A DNA stretch of 64,000 nucleotides, from positions 682,001 through 746,000 of the forward strand of contig NZ_ML214298.1 in assembly GCF_004698125.1 (NCBI RefSeq). Direction: 5' to 3'. Below the pieces are notes generated by a model. The model saw only the letters and a list, made by a program, of their open reading frames with translations, ran no database searches and was not told the DNA's origin. Origin of the DNA: Halosimplex halophilum. GTDB lineage: Archaea > Halobacteriota > Halobacteria > Halobacteriales > Haloarculaceae. Positions 51,728 to 60,817 of this stretch are shown in pieces. The translations under genes and the position numbers were made by a program. Position 1 is the first letter of the stretch. Each line of letters starts with the position of its first letter.

Positions 51728-52897
51728 TCAGTCGTCGGCCGGCGCCGCCGCGCAGTTGTTCGGTCCGAGTTCGAGTTCGAACGCCGCCCCGTCGTCGGCC
51801 GACTCGCGACCGAGGTTGATATCGACGATCTCCGCGTGGTTGGCCGGCCGCGGCGGCGTCCGCCCGGTCACCCGGTCGACGAACGCGGCCTCGCTCAGCT
51901 CGAAGACGGGCAGCTCGCGGCACTCGCCCAGCCGCGCCGTGACGGCCCCGTCCTCGCCGGGCGGGGCGCCCTCGCCGTGGTGGCCCGGCGCGACGAGCGT
52001 CCCGTCGGGGAAGCGGGCGAACCGCTCGGTGAGCGTCCGGTAGAGCGCCCGCGCGAACGCGGGCGCCTCGTCGGACCCCTCCTCCAGGTCCGGCCGGGCC
52101 ACCCCGTCGACGAACAGGCTGTCGCCGGTCAGCAGCGCGTCGCCGACGGCGAAGGCGGTCATCCCCGTTGTGTGACCCGGCGCGTGGACGGCTTCGAGCG
52201 TCAGGTCGCCGACTCCGACGGTGTCGCCGTCGCCGACCGTCTCCACGTCGTAGGTCACGCCCCGCTCGACGGCCGGCGCGGGCATCACCGGCGTCGCCCC
52301 CGTCCGCTCGGCCAGCGCGCGCAGGCCGCTGACGTGGTCGGCGTGGACGTGCGTGTCGACGGCGGTCGTGATCTCGACATCGCGCTCGGCCGCGTCGGCG
52401 ACGTACCGGTCGGCGAACGCCCGCAGCGGGTCGACGACCGCCGCCTCGTCGCCCGAGACGACCATGTATCCCAGACAGCCGCTGGAGGGGCGGCGGTACT
52501 GGACGAGCGTCGACCCGGGTGCGTCGGGGAGCGCCCCGTCGATCTCGGTCGCGAGCAGCAGTCGCGCCCACGCCTCCATCCCGCCGGTGAGGTTGCGCGC
52601 GTCGATCCCGGCGCCGGCCAGTTCCCGCGCGACCTCACCGCTGGCCTCGCCGCGCGCGCAGACGACCGTGATCGGCCCCTCGCCCTCGACGTCGTCGGCG
52701 AACCCCCCCAGGTCGTCGGTCACCGTGGCCTGGACGAAGCGGTTGTACGGCTTCTGTGTCAGCGCCACGCCCGGCCCGGAGAGCGACCACTCCTCGACCT
52801 CGTCGCGGTCCCGCAGGTCGAGCACGCGGACCGGCTCCCCCGCGTCGATGCGCCGCTGGAGCGCCTCGGGCGTGACCCCCGGCGTGTCGTCGGTCAT
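51728..52897 (-). CDS. Rhodanese-metallo-beta-lactamase fusion (ETHE1-like)
   Basis: A 389-residue two-domain protein. The N-terminal rhodanese domain (residues 1-115) has V-L-D-L-R-D near 25 and the active-site loop V-C-A-R-G-E-A-S near 79. The metallo-beta-lactamase domain has T-H-V-H-A-D-H near residue 182 and A-P-G-H-T-T-G-M near 241. L-L-T-G-D-S-L-F-V near residue 260 and V-A-P-G-H-H-G near 304 complete the metal ligands. This order, rhodanese before the lactamase domain, is the reverse of human-type ETHE1 fusions. It probably oxidises persulfides, though the substrate is uncertain. Confidence 0.92.
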   Translation of the reverse strand: MTDDTPGVTPEALQRRIDAGEPVRVLDLRDRDEVEEWSLSGPGVALTQKPYNRFVQATVTDDLGGFADDVEGEGPITVVCARGEASGEVARELAGAGIDARNLTGGMEAWARLLLATEIDGALPDAPGSTLVQYRRPSSGCLGYMVVSGDEAAVVDPLRAFADRYVADAAERDVEITTAVDTHVHADHVSGLRALAERTGATPVMPAPAVERGVTYDVETVGDGDTVGVGDLTLEAVHAPGHTTGMTAFAVGDALLTGDSLFVDGVARPDLEEGSDEAPAFARALYRTLTERFARFPDGTLVAPGHHGEGAPPGEDGAVTARLGECRELPVFELSEAAFVDRVTGRTPPRPANHAEIVDINLGRESADDGAAFELELGPNNCAAAPADD

Positions 52898-52950
52898 GCT
52901 CCCGTGTAGCGGCCCCGGCGAGATAAGCCCGCGGCCGCTTCGGGTAGGAG

Positions 52951-53116
52951 TCGCTCAGGCGACTGAACTGCACGCGCGCGCGCCTCGCCCGTTCAGTCCG
53001 CCGGGAGAGCAAGCTCTCCCGAGCCCGCGCTCACACGTTCGCGCGGACGCCAGGGACCGCACCGCAGACGGCCACGAGCCTCCCCAGCCGATTCGCGACA
53101 CGCGAGTCGCGAATCC
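52951..53116 (-). repeat. Dispersed hairpin-rich repeat, copy Y
   Basis: The minus-strand counterpart of 41528-41681. It holds the perfect palindrome GATTCGCGA ... TCGCGAATC at 53090-53115, the same CTGGGGAGG-CTCGTGGCCGTC block, and CGGCGGACTGAACGG. An extra GGGAGAGC/GCTCTCCC hairpin is at 53003-53020. It lies downstream of the MFS gene in the MFS gene's own direction, as copy X lies downstream of the helicase gene. Confidence 0.75.
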
Positions 53117-53165
53117 ACCGTCAGAGCAAGCGCTGACGAGCCTTCGTTCACACGTTCACGAAGAC
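53003..53165. repeat. Two tandem hairpin units near the dispersed repeat
   Basis: Unit 1 (53003-53048) and unit 2 (53119-53165) share the layout AGAGCAAGC, then CGAGCC, then TTCACACGTTC or CTCACACGTTC. Each contains two small stems, for example GGGAGAGC/GCTCTCCC and CCGCGC/GCGCGG in unit 1. The likeness suggests a duplication. Confidence 0.5.
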
Positions 53166-53266
53166 CTCGCGCGGCTACGGTCGCGCGCACGAGAGCGCGC
53201 GACAGCGCGCGCCGACCGCACCGCGACAACTCTCACTCGTGCCCAACGCAGTCGGACGCCGCCCGT

Positions 53267-54481
53267 TCACTGGCCGGTCGGGAGCCGGCCGGCGCGGGCG
53301 AGGGCGGCCATTCCGACGGCGATGACGGCGACGAGGGCGGCGTAGGCGCGGAAGACGCCCGAATAGGAGAGGCCGAACTGGTAGAACGTCCCGACGGCGA
53401 CGCCGCCGGGGGCCTGCATGAGCATCATGACGGCGCTGTAGCCCGAGTAGGCGCTGGCGCGGTTCTCGTCGGGCAGCGAGTCCAGCAGGTAGGCGTCGGC
53501 GACGGGGAACAGGCCGTGGACGACCAGGCTCATGACGACGGAGACGGCGGCGACCGCGACCCACGAGGAGACGAGCGTGAGCGCGAACAGGGTGACGACG
53601 AACCCGCCGAGGATGGCCAGCAGGACCGGGAGGTAGTCGAAGCGGTCGGCCAGCCGGCCGGCGACGACGAACGACGGGACGCCGGCGGCGAAGGTGATCG
53701 TCAGCAGGGTGTTGGCGGGGCCGGCCTGGATGCCCTTCGCGCCGAGGTAGGTGACGTAGAAGTTGAACACGCCCTGCCAGACGAAACCGGTGAAGCCGAC
53801 GAAGACGACGCCGGCGGCGACCAGTCGCCACTGGGCGCGGATCGCACCCAGCAGGTCGCGGTCGTCGACGCCCGCCTCGGGCAGCTCGGCCCGCCGGACC
53901 GCGAGGACGAAGACGAGGGTGACGACGACTGCGAGGGCGGCCAGCGCGCGGAAGGAGAGCTGCCACGACCCGCGGGCGATGGCGACCGAGACGAGGAAGG
54001 GGGCGGTGACGGCGGCGATCTGCGAGGCCATCCCGCGGAGGCCGACCGCCAGACCCACCCGCTCGGGGTAGAGCTCGCTGACCAGCGGGTTGGCGGCGAT
54101 GAAGAAGACGCCGGAGGCGAGGCCGACGAACAGCGCGCCGGCGACGGTGACGCGGACGTTCGGGGAGTAGGCGGTGAACGCAGCCGCTGCGGCGAGGAAG
54201 GCGCCCATCCCGGTGATGACGCGGTGGCGCGAGACGAGAGTGAGCAGATACCCCGTCGGCAGGCGCGGGAGCGCGCTGCCGACCCAGACGGCGGTGGCGG
54301 CCAGCCCCGCGGTGGCTGGGCTGACCCCGGTTCGGATGAAGTAGTCGACCAGCGGGGCGAACGCGATGCGGCCGAAGTTCACGAGGAAGGAGAACGCGCA
54401 GATGGAGACGAACACGCCGGCGCGGCCGCGGGGCTTCGCTGCGGCCGCGGCGGTCGAACCGGACGCGTCGCTCGTGGTCAC
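53267..54481 (-). CDS. MFS transporter
   Basis: A 404-residue major facilitator with about twelve transmembrane helices. A loop motif typical of the family, G-R-I-A-F-A-P-L-V-D-Y, is near residue 36, with further loops G-S-A-L-P-R-L-P-T-G-Y near 68 and G-R-L-A-D-R-F-D near 260. Probably a drug or metabolite exporter or uptake carrier; the substrate is not visible. GTG start at 54481. The dispersed repeat lies just downstream. Confidence 0.9.
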   Translation of the reverse strand: MTTSDASGSTAAAAAKPRGRAGVFVSICAFSFLVNFGRIAFAPLVDYFIRTGVSPATAGLAATAVWVGSALPRLPTGYLLTLVSRHRVITGMGAFLAAAAAFTAYSPNVRVTVAGALFVGLASGVFFIAANPLVSELYPERVGLAVGLRGMASQIAAVTAPFLVSVAIARGSWQLSFRALAALAVVVTLVFVLAVRRAELPEAGVDDRDLLGAIRAQWRLVAAGVVFVGFTGFVWQGVFNFYVTYLGAKGIQAGPANTLLTITFAAGVPSFVVAGRLADRFDYLPVLLAILGGFVVTLFALTLVSSWVAVAAVSVVMSLVVHGLFPVADAYLLDSLPDENRASAYSGYSAVMMLMQAPGGVAVGTFYQFGLSYSGVFRAYAALVAVIAVGMAALARAGRLPTGQ

Positions 54482-54616
54482 GGCTCACCGTCGCGGCCGC
54501 GGTCGGTTTAACCCCGCGCTCGCGGCCGATACTTCCCGTTTGCGGTGCGGTCACAGTGGACGACGGGGTCCCGCGGGAGGCGCGGCCGTGCCGGGGCGGC
54601 ACCGACGCGGCTGCGC

Positions 54617-55423
54617 TCACCGGAGACAGCGTGTCCGGAGGTCGCGCACCCGTTCGAGGCAGTCGGCGACGGCGGCCAGCGCGGGACAGCGCCGCTCGCG
54701 GTCGCCGTAGAGGAAGGTGACCAGGCTCACGCCGTCGACGCCGGAGAGCGGGACCGCGGGGCAGCCGTGGACGAGCCGCTGGCGCTCGTCGGCCAGGTCC
54801 GCACAGGTCGCCTCCGCGTCGGCCAGCCGCTCGTCGAGGCGGCCCGGCCGCTCGGCGTCGGCGCCGTCGAGTTCGGCCGCGACCTCGTCGAGGCGCCGCT
54901 CGCAGGCGGCGAGCCCGTCGCGGACCGCCGCCAGGGAGTCGCGCTCGCGTTCGAGGGTGCGGCGGAACCGCTGCCGTTCGTCGACGGCCCGGTCGACCGC
55001 GGCGCCGAGCGCGCGGTACAGCGGCGGCGTCAGGCGAGCGCCGTCGACGACCTGTGCGGCCACGTCCGCCCCGAACTCGGCGGCGAGGCTCTCCCGGAGC
55101 GTCTCGTCGTACTCGGCCTCGAAGTGGGGGACCGCCATCACGGTCTCGCGGTAGGCCGTCCGGACGGTCCGGAGCCCGGCGCCGGCCCGTGGTTCCGAGC
55201 GCGTCGCGGCGAGTGTCGGGGCGGACCCGGCGGCTCCCGGGCCCGTGCCGGCGTTCGCGGCGTCGATCGCGTTCCCGTCGGCGGTCGCGGGGGTCCACGG
55301 CTCGACCTTCGAGAGACGGGCGCGGAAGCGGTCGAACGCCGCCCGCTCGTCGGCGGTGTACTCGATCTCGGTGTCTACGACCCCGATGGCGTCGGCGACG
55401 CGGTCCTGTGGTGTGTCCGTCAT
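54617..55423 (-). CDS. DUF7260-like coiled-coil protein
   Basis: A 268-residue soluble protein, Arg/Ala/Glu-rich. It begins M-T-D-T-P-Q-D-R-V-A-D-A-I. The central part (about residues 135-215) is a long coiled-coil with heptad-like L/A positions (R-R-F-R-R-T-L-E-R-E-R-D-S-L-A-A). A cysteine-bearing C-terminus follows (H-G-C-P-A-V-P-L, R-R-C-P-A-L, R-T-R-C-L-R). I match it tentatively to DUF7260. Unknown function. Confidence 0.75.
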   Translation of the reverse strand: MTDTPQDRVADAIGVVDTEIEYTADERAAFDRFRARLSKVEPWTPATADGNAIDAANAGTGPGAAGSAPTLAATRSEPRAGAGLRTVRTAYRETVMAVPHFEAEYDETLRESLAAEFGADVAAQVVDGARLTPPLYRALGAAVDRAVDERQRFRRTLERERDSLAAVRDGLAACERRLDEVAAELDGADAERPGRLDERLADAEATCADLADERQRLVHGCPAVPLSGVDGVSLVTFLYGDRERRCPALAAVADCLERVRDLRTRCLR

Positions 55424-55575
55424 GTGTCCCGGATCGGGTGGGACCTCGATGTCGAGCCGTGTAACCGGTGCTATGAGGGGAACGTAGCGCTCCCGACGGC
55501 TACGTAGCCGGCGGCGGCCCGACGAGACGAGGGATGACCTGTCCGCGTCGCTACCAAAACGGTGTTCAGCGAACC

Positions 55576-55581
55576 TTTATC
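55576..55581 (+). promoter_or_regulatory. TATA box of the FMN reductase gene
   Basis: A TTTATC element centred about 27 nt before the ATG at 55606. Confidence 0.6.
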
Positions 55582-55605
55582 CGCTCAGTCCCCCGATCCG
55601 GGTAC

Positions 55606-56187
55606 ATGACCCGCCCCGACGTGGTCGCCGTCTGCGGCAGTCGCCGCGAGGGCAGTTACACCCGCCGGGCCCTCCGGATCGCGCTCGACGCGGCCGCGGA
55701 GGCCGGCGCCACCGCCGAGTTGCTCGACCTGCGGACGGTCGACCTGCCGCCGTTCGACCCCGACGCCGAGGAGGGCGAGGCGGTGACCGAGTTCAAACGG
55801 CGCGTCCGCGAGGCCGACGCCGTGATCCTGGGTTCGCCGGTCTACCACGGCTCGTACTCGGCGACGCTGAAGGACGCGCTGGACTACTGCGGCAAGGACG
55901 AGTTCGCCGACACGACGGTCGGCCTGCTCGCGACGGCCGGCGGCGGCAGCTACGCGAGCACGTTCGACCACCTGCGGACCGTCGTCCGGTCGGTCCACGG
56001 CTGGACGGTCCCCACCCAGGTCGGCATCCGCGGCGCCTCCGGCAAGTTCGACGGCGACGAGATCACCGAGCCCGGCCTCGAAGACCGGATCCGGCAGCTC
56101 GGCCGCGAGGTCGCCGCCAACGCGGACGTGAACCCGGCGGCTCGCCGCGAGCGCGGCGTCGAAGCCCCCGCCGAGTGCGACGACTGA
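55606..56187 (+). CDS. NADPH-dependent FMN reductase
   Basis: A 193-residue flavodoxin-like reductase. The N-terminal FMN-phosphate loop is C-G-S-R-R-E-G-S-Y-T-R near residue 9. The middle loop V-I-L-G-S-P-V-Y-H-G-S-Y-S near residue 71 and L-A-T-A-G-G-G-S-Y near residue 106 follow. It should reduce FMN or related electron acceptors with NADPH. Leaderless start supported by the TATA box. Confidence 0.9.
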   Translation: MTRPDVVAVCGSRREGSYTRRALRIALDAAAEAGATAELLDLRTVDLPPFDPDAEEGEAVTEFKRRVREADAVILGSPVYHGSYSATLKDALDYCGKDEFADTTVGLLATAGGGSYASTFDHLRTVVRSVHGWTVPTQVGIRGASGKFDGDEITEPGLEDRIRQLGREVAANADVNPAARRERGVEAPAECDD

Positions 56188-56206
56188 GGGCAAGCGACGA
56201 CGGAGT

Positions 56207-57118
56207 CTAGATCAGGTCGAGCGTCCGCAGCGTCCGCTCCAGTTGCACTTCCTCCTCCTCGCTCATCCGCTGGAGCGGCCGCCGCATCGGGCCGGGGTCG
56301 AAGTCGACCTCGGGATGCAGGTCCAGCGCGGACTTGACGCCGCCCAGATAGGGACCCTGGTCGATGGCCTTCCACACGTCGAACACGCGGCTCTGCAGCT
56401 CGCGGGCGCGGGTCTCGTCGCCGTCGACGTACGACTCGTACAGTTCGACGGTCATCTCCGGGAAGACGTTCGAGACGGCGCTGACGAGGCCGGTACAGCC
56501 GATCTCCAGCTCGGCAAAGAGCAGCGAGTCGAGGCCGGCGAGGTAGGTGAGTTCGGGGTGGCGGTCGATGGCCTGGCCGAGCCACGCCACGTCGCCGCTG
56601 GAGTCCTTGACGCCGACGATCCCCTCGATGGCCGCCAGCCGGTCCAGCGTGTCCAGGTCGAGCTTGTTGCCCATCCGGGCGGGGAAGTGGTAGATGTACA
56701 CCGGGATGTCGACGGCGTCGGTCACCTCCTCGTAGTGCTCGACGACGGCGTCGTTGTCGATCGGGTAGTAGTAGGGGATGCCGACGACGACGGCGTCGGC
56801 GCCCGCCCCCTCGGCGTCGAGCGCGTAGGAGACGGTGTTGCGGGTGCTGGGCGCGCTGACGCCGGCGATCACGGGGACCTCCTCGCCCACCTCGTCGACG
56901 ACGGCCTCGATGACCGCCTCGCGCTCGTCGGGCTTGAGCATCGGGAACTCCCCGTTGGTCCCCAGCGGGAAGACGCCGTGGACCCCCCGGTCCACCACGA
57001 ACCGCGCGTGGGCGGCCGTCGCGTCGGGCGCCAGCTCCTCCTCGTCGGTGAAGGCGGTGATCGTCGGCGGGATCACCCCGTGTATCGATACGTCGTGCGT
57101 CGGGCCAGTATTCGCCAT
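56207..57118 (-). CDS. Dihydrodipicolinate synthase-family aldolase/lyase
   Basis: A 303-residue TIM-barrel class I lyase. It has G-T-N-G-E-F-P near residue 52, the catalytic Tyr region V-Y-I-Y-H-F-P-A-R near residue 140 and the Schiff-base Lys in G-V-K-D-S-S-G-D near residue 167. Whether it makes dihydrodipicolinate or cleaves a 2-keto-3-deoxy sugar acid cannot be decided from the sequence. The neighbouring carbohydrate-type genes (binding protein, SDR, Gfo/Idh) favour a sugar-acid role. ATG at 57118. Confidence 0.88.
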   Translation of the reverse strand: MANTGPTHDVSIHGVIPPTITAFTDEEELAPDATAAHARFVVDRGVHGVFPLGTNGEFPMLKPDEREAVIEAVVDEVGEEVPVIAGVSAPSTRNTVSYALDAEGAGADAVVVGIPYYYPIDNDAVVEHYEEVTDAVDIPVYIYHFPARMGNKLDLDTLDRLAAIEGIVGVKDSSGDVAWLGQAIDRHPELTYLAGLDSLLFAELEIGCTGLVSAVSNVFPEMTVELYESYVDGDETRARELQSRVFDVWKAIDQGPYLGGVKSALDLHPEVDFDPGPMRRPLQRMSEEEEVQLERTLRTLDLI

Positions 57119-57302
57119 CTGTCGATCACTGCACGACCCGCGAGTATGAACCTGTCGCCACAGGACAGTATTCGAAGCGTTCGAGAGCTGCGAACGGCGG
57201 TTCGGACGACGGGTCTGGAAGGGCGGCTAACCCGTCCGTATGGGGTTGCGGGTCAGCGCCGTCGCGGTTCGGCGGGGCGAGACACGGCCGGACCCGGGCG
57301 GC

Positions 57303-59444
57303 TCACTCGGGCGGTTCGAACTCAGTGTCGGTGCTGGCCTGGGTGAGCCCGGTCATGATGGTGCCGGTCGCGACGCTGGTGTTGCGGGCGTAGTCCAGCG
57401 CTTGCTGGTCCGGACCGGGCCAGTCGAAGTCGCGGACGTTGCCCCAGACGCCGGTCAGCGACTGGGCGAACACGAAGTCGGGGAGATAGAAGTTGTAGTA
57501 CTGCGCGCAGGTGCGGTACAGCTCCAGCACCCGCTCCTCGGAGTTGCCCGGCTGGCGGATCTCCTGGACGACCTCGAACATGTCGACCTCGCGGCCGTTC
57601 TCCAGGTCGGGGTTGATGCCGGCCTCGTCGGGCGCCTCGATGGAGCCGACCTCCTCGGGCAGCTCGACGTGGACGGGCTTGTTCTGGGTGTCGCGGTCGT
57701 CGTCTTCGGTGAGCCGGAAGACGCTGCCGGCGGTGGGGCTGCCGCCCAGCAGCGCCTCGCCCCACCAGGCGCCCCGGTCGTTGTACTTGCCGAAGATCGT
57801 GTCGGTGTCCGACCAGAACAGCGACGTGTCGAAGTTCAGCCCGTCGCCCTCGGGGTTGAGGTTGTTCGACCACGTCGAGAACCCCTGTGTCGAGAGGTTG
57901 ACGCCGAAGCCCCAGTTGGCGAGGTTCGCCCGGATGGTCTGGGAGCCCTGGACGTAGCTCGTGTTGCCCGACTGGGCCATCAGGTCGATGCTCGCGGTGT
58001 TCCCGTTGGGGTCGACCCACTGGCCGCCCTGCTTGCTGTAGCCCGCGTTGCGCATGTACTGGTTGGCGTTCTCGAGGTTCTGCTCGCGCGAGTAGGTGTG
58101 CAGGCTGTCGAGGAACTCCTCGGAGAACGTCGACTCGTTCTCCGAGTCCATCAGGAACGTGTCGTAGGAGGTCGTGATGCCCGTCTCCGGGCCCCAGCCG
58201 TTGGCGACGACGGCGTTCCAGTCGACCGCCTCGATGAGCGCGCGGCGGACCCACAGCCGCTGGAGGTGCTCGTTGTGCCAGTTCATCAGCCACTGGGTCC
58301 CGAGCGTGGCGTTGAGCCACCGCGACAGCTCCTGTGCGTGGTCGGGGAGCATCTCCCGACTGAAATCGGAGTTCGGCGTGACGGCGCCGCTGTTCATGTC
58401 GAGCGAGCCGTTCGACGCGAGCGTCTGCCGCCGGCTCGTGTCCGCCCAGTAGACCTCCAGCTTCTCGACGTTCGTGTGGCCGGCGTTGGGGTGGTCGTCG
58501 TCCTTGCGGAGGACCATCGACTCCGACCCCACGTCGTCCATGGATTCGAGGACGTACATCCCCGAGCCCCAGCCGTTCTCCTGGAGCCGCTGGAGGGAGA
58601 TGCGGTCGCTCCCCACGTCGTCGCTGACCTGCGAGACCTGGTCCGAGGAGCTGGCGTCCTGGTAGCGCTCGAGGTACGGCTCCGTGAAGTCGGGGTGCAT
58701 CGGGTAGTTGAACAGGAGGCCGGTCGCCGTGTCCTCGAGGATGGGCCTGGCGACGGGGTTCGGTTCCTGATCCGGTACCGACCCCTTGTCGTACCAGCCG
58801 TGGCGGACCCACTGCTCCTCGGCCTCCTCGTTGAACGTCGAGCCCTCGGTGTACTTGTTGCCGTTGAAGAACCAGGCGGTGTGGTTGTGCTGGACCAGCG
58901 TCGGCGCGTCGTAGGGGTCGCCGTTCCAGAAGGACGCCCGGTCGTCGTACGTCTGGCGCCAGTCGTAGGGCTCCTCGACCGACCAGTCCTCGATCCACGT
59001 CATCACTTCGACCTCCTCGTGGTCGGGCTTGTGTGGCGTCGGCACCGTCGTCCCGCTGTAGCCGTTGTCGGGGATGTGGACGTTGTTGAGCCCGTTGAGT
59101 TCGAAGATGAACCTGTCCCCGGTGGTGTTGTCCTGCGGGGTCCACGGGTTCAAGTCGAACACGTCCGGCGAGTTGTTGGCCGCCACCCGGATCGTGTCGG
59201 TGACGGCCTGCCGGTCCGTCGCGGTCTCGCTCCCGCCGCTCTCGGTGTCCGTCGGCGTGCTCCCGCCGTCTCCGCCGTCCCCGGAGTCGGTATCGGTCGG
59301 GTCGCCACCGCCGCCGTCGGTCGGTGTGTCCCCGCCGCTGCCGCTCGGGCACCCGGCCAGGCCGGCCGCACCCAGGCCGGCGAGTACCTGCGCGTACTGT
59401 CTCCGTGACAGATCCGAACCACTGCCAGTGTGATCGCGTGGCAT
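57303..59444 (-). CDS. ABC transporter solute-binding lipoprotein (SBP_bac_5 family)
   Basis: A 713-residue extracellular binding protein. The N-terminal Tat/lipobox signal S-R-R-Q-Y-A-Q-V-L leads to L-A-G-C near residue 30, then a Gly/Thr/Asp linker (residues 35-75). The mature domain begins R-V-A-A-N-N-S-P-D-V-F-D-L-N-P-W, as in family 5 peptide/oligosaccharide-binding proteins. Asn and Gln content is high. Permease and ATPase genes are not in the window. ATG at 59444 is 26 nt after a strong TATA box. Confidence 0.9.
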   Translation of the reverse strand: MPRDHTGSGSDLSRRQYAQVLAGLGAAGLAGCPSGSGGDTPTDGGGGDPTDTDSGDGGDGGSTPTDTESGGSETATDRQAVTDTIRVAANNSPDVFDLNPWTPQDNTTGDRFIFELNGLNNVHIPDNGYSGTTVPTPHKPDHEEVEVMTWIEDWSVEEPYDWRQTYDDRASFWNGDPYDAPTLVQHNHTAWFFNGNKYTEGSTFNEEAEEQWVRHGWYDKGSVPDQEPNPVARPILEDTATGLLFNYPMHPDFTEPYLERYQDASSSDQVSQVSDDVGSDRISLQRLQENGWGSGMYVLESMDDVGSESMVLRKDDDHPNAGHTNVEKLEVYWADTSRRQTLASNGSLDMNSGAVTPNSDFSREMLPDHAQELSRWLNATLGTQWLMNWHNEHLQRLWVRRALIEAVDWNAVVANGWGPETGITTSYDTFLMDSENESTFSEEFLDSLHTYSREQNLENANQYMRNAGYSKQGGQWVDPNGNTASIDLMAQSGNTSYVQGSQTIRANLANWGFGVNLSTQGFSTWSNNLNPEGDGLNFDTSLFWSDTDTIFGKYNDRGAWWGEALLGGSPTAGSVFRLTEDDDRDTQNKPVHVELPEEVGSIEAPDEAGINPDLENGREVDMFEVVQEIRQPGNSEERVLELYRTCAQYYNFYLPDFVFAQSLTGVWGNVRDFDWPGPDQQALDYARNTSVATGTIMTGLTQASTDTEFEPPE

Positions 59445-59969
59445 ACCACACTCGACCAGCGTCGGGTATATAATGATTTCCCACGTTATCGTAACGGAAT
59501 CCGGCGTTGCAAATCCGAACGCGCCAGAATACGGCATAAACGGCCTATCGAAACTGAATCGTCCCGTACTTATATCACAGTTTCACCGATGATTCTGTTT
59601 GTTAATGGGGAACACACTCCTGGCGCCACACTGGCGGTCGCGGGAACCGGGGAGTATTGCTGGTTCCCGGCGAGGCCGGCGCTGCGGCCCGACCCGCTCT
59701 CGGCGACAGGATCCCGCGGCGCGAGTCGACTCGCTGGGCCGTCTCCGGCGGTCCGGACACTGGTTCAACTCATCGGAACGGAAATCGGGTTTTCCAACAT
59801 GGCTGGATCGTGTGACGGAGCTTCAGAAGGGGATCGTCGCCAGAACGCCCCGAATCGGCGCCTTCGAGCCCGCTCGGCACGGATTCAACAGGAGTGGATC
59901 GCAGCGGCGAGGCACTGAGTCGACAGGTGGACGGACACGCCCATGTCGGTCCGGGTGGTACCGGCGTCC
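59445..59969. other. Divergent intergenic region, 525 bp
   Basis: The left end carries the TATA box of the binding protein. A second AT-rich element, ACTTATATC, at 59568-59576 points to the plus strand. A 7-bp hairpin GGGAACC/GGTTCCC lies near 59641-59667. Open frames (for example 59589-59918) lack recognisable content. The region could hold a regulator relic or an untranslated leader of the SDR gene. Confidence 0.4.
59467..59474 (-). promoter_or_regulatory. TATA box of the solute-binding protein gene
   Basis: Reads ATTATATA on the minus strand, centred 26 nt before the ATG at 59444. The strongest TATA element in the window. Confidence 0.75.
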
Positions 59970-60755
59970 ATGGGAACGACCGAGTTCGACTTCGCGGGCG
60001 AGACGGCCCTGGTCACCGGCGGGAGCTCCGGCATCGGCCGGGCGCTGGCGCTTTCGTTCGCCGACGCCGGCGCGGCGGTCGTCGTCGCCGACAGGCGGGA
60101 GGCCCCACGGGGCGACGACGCGGCGGTCCCGACCCACGAGGCGGTCGAGCGCGACGGCGGCCGCGCCGCGTTCGTCGAGACGGACGTGTCCGACCCGGCG
60201 CAGGTGGAGACGGCCGTCGAGGCGACCCGCGAGTTCGGCGGTGTCGACGTGATGGTCAACAACGCCGGCGTCCACCTGACCGAGTCGGTGCTCGACATCG
60301 GCCCCGAGCAGTTCGACCGACTGCACGCCGTCAACGTCCGCGGCTGTCTGTTCGGCTGCCAGGCCGCCGCCCGCGACATGCGCGAGCGGGGCGTCGACGG
60401 CTGCATCCTGAACATGTCCTCCATCTCGGCGACGATGGCCAAGCCCGAGCAGATCGGCTACGAGTCGACCAAGGGCGCGATCCGGATGATCACCCGCAGC
60501 GCCGCGCTGGAACTGGCGCCCGACATCAGGGTCAACGCGGTCGCGCCCGGGCGGACGGCCACCGCGTTCGGGGACAGTTCGGCCGCCGAGAAGCACCGCT
60601 CGGTCGAGTCCGGCGACCTGCTGAAACCGATCCCGATGGGACGGGCCGGGACCGTCGACGACGTGACCGGCGCCGCGCTGTTCCTCGCCAGCGACGCCGC
60701 CGGCTACGTCACCGGCGAGACCGTCCACGTCGACGGCGGCTACCAGGTGGTCTGA
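59970..60755 (+). CDS. Short-chain dehydrogenase/reductase (SDR)
   Basis: A 261-residue classical SDR. The cofactor motif T-G-G-S-S-G-I-G-R-A is near residue 16, with D-R near 39 suggesting NAD preference over NADP (tentative). N-N-A-G is near residue 92. The catalytic Ser region M-S-S-I-S and Y-E-S-T-K (Tyr-x3-Lys) are near 148 and 164. The C-terminus has V-D-G-G-Y. ATG at 59970 is preferred over 59943. Probably oxidises a sugar or alcohol in the adjacent cluster. Confidence 0.92.
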   Translation: MGTTEFDFAGETALVTGGSSGIGRALALSFADAGAAVVVADRREAPRGDDAAVPTHEAVERDGGRAAFVETDVSDPAQVETAVEATREFGGVDVMVNNAGVHLTESVLDIGPEQFDRLHAVNVRGCLFGCQAAARDMRERGVDGCILNMSSISATMAKPEQIGYESTKGAIRMITRSAALELAPDIRVNAVAPGRTATAFGDSSAAEKHRSVESGDLLKPIPMGRAGTVDDVTGAALFLASDAAGYVTGETVHVDGGYQVV

Positions 60756-60817
60756 GCGCCCCGGGGACGCCGCCGGTCGGCGGGCACCTCCCGGCCGTGA
60801 GTCATCGGCCGGCGCGG

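Larger units (their letters stand above)
52898..53266. other. Intergenic region, 369 bp, with repeat copy Y
   Basis: No convincing gene. Contains the minus-strand copy of the dispersed repeat and two tandem hairpin units (see repeat entries). Short open frames such as G-L-R-E-R-V are spurious. Confidence 0.6.

Noticed and set aside
59589-59918. A 109-aa open frame upstream of the SDR gene
   Set aside because: No family resemblance, high Arg/Ser/Pro content typical of antisense or non-coding GC-rich DNA, and overlap with other equally poor frames.
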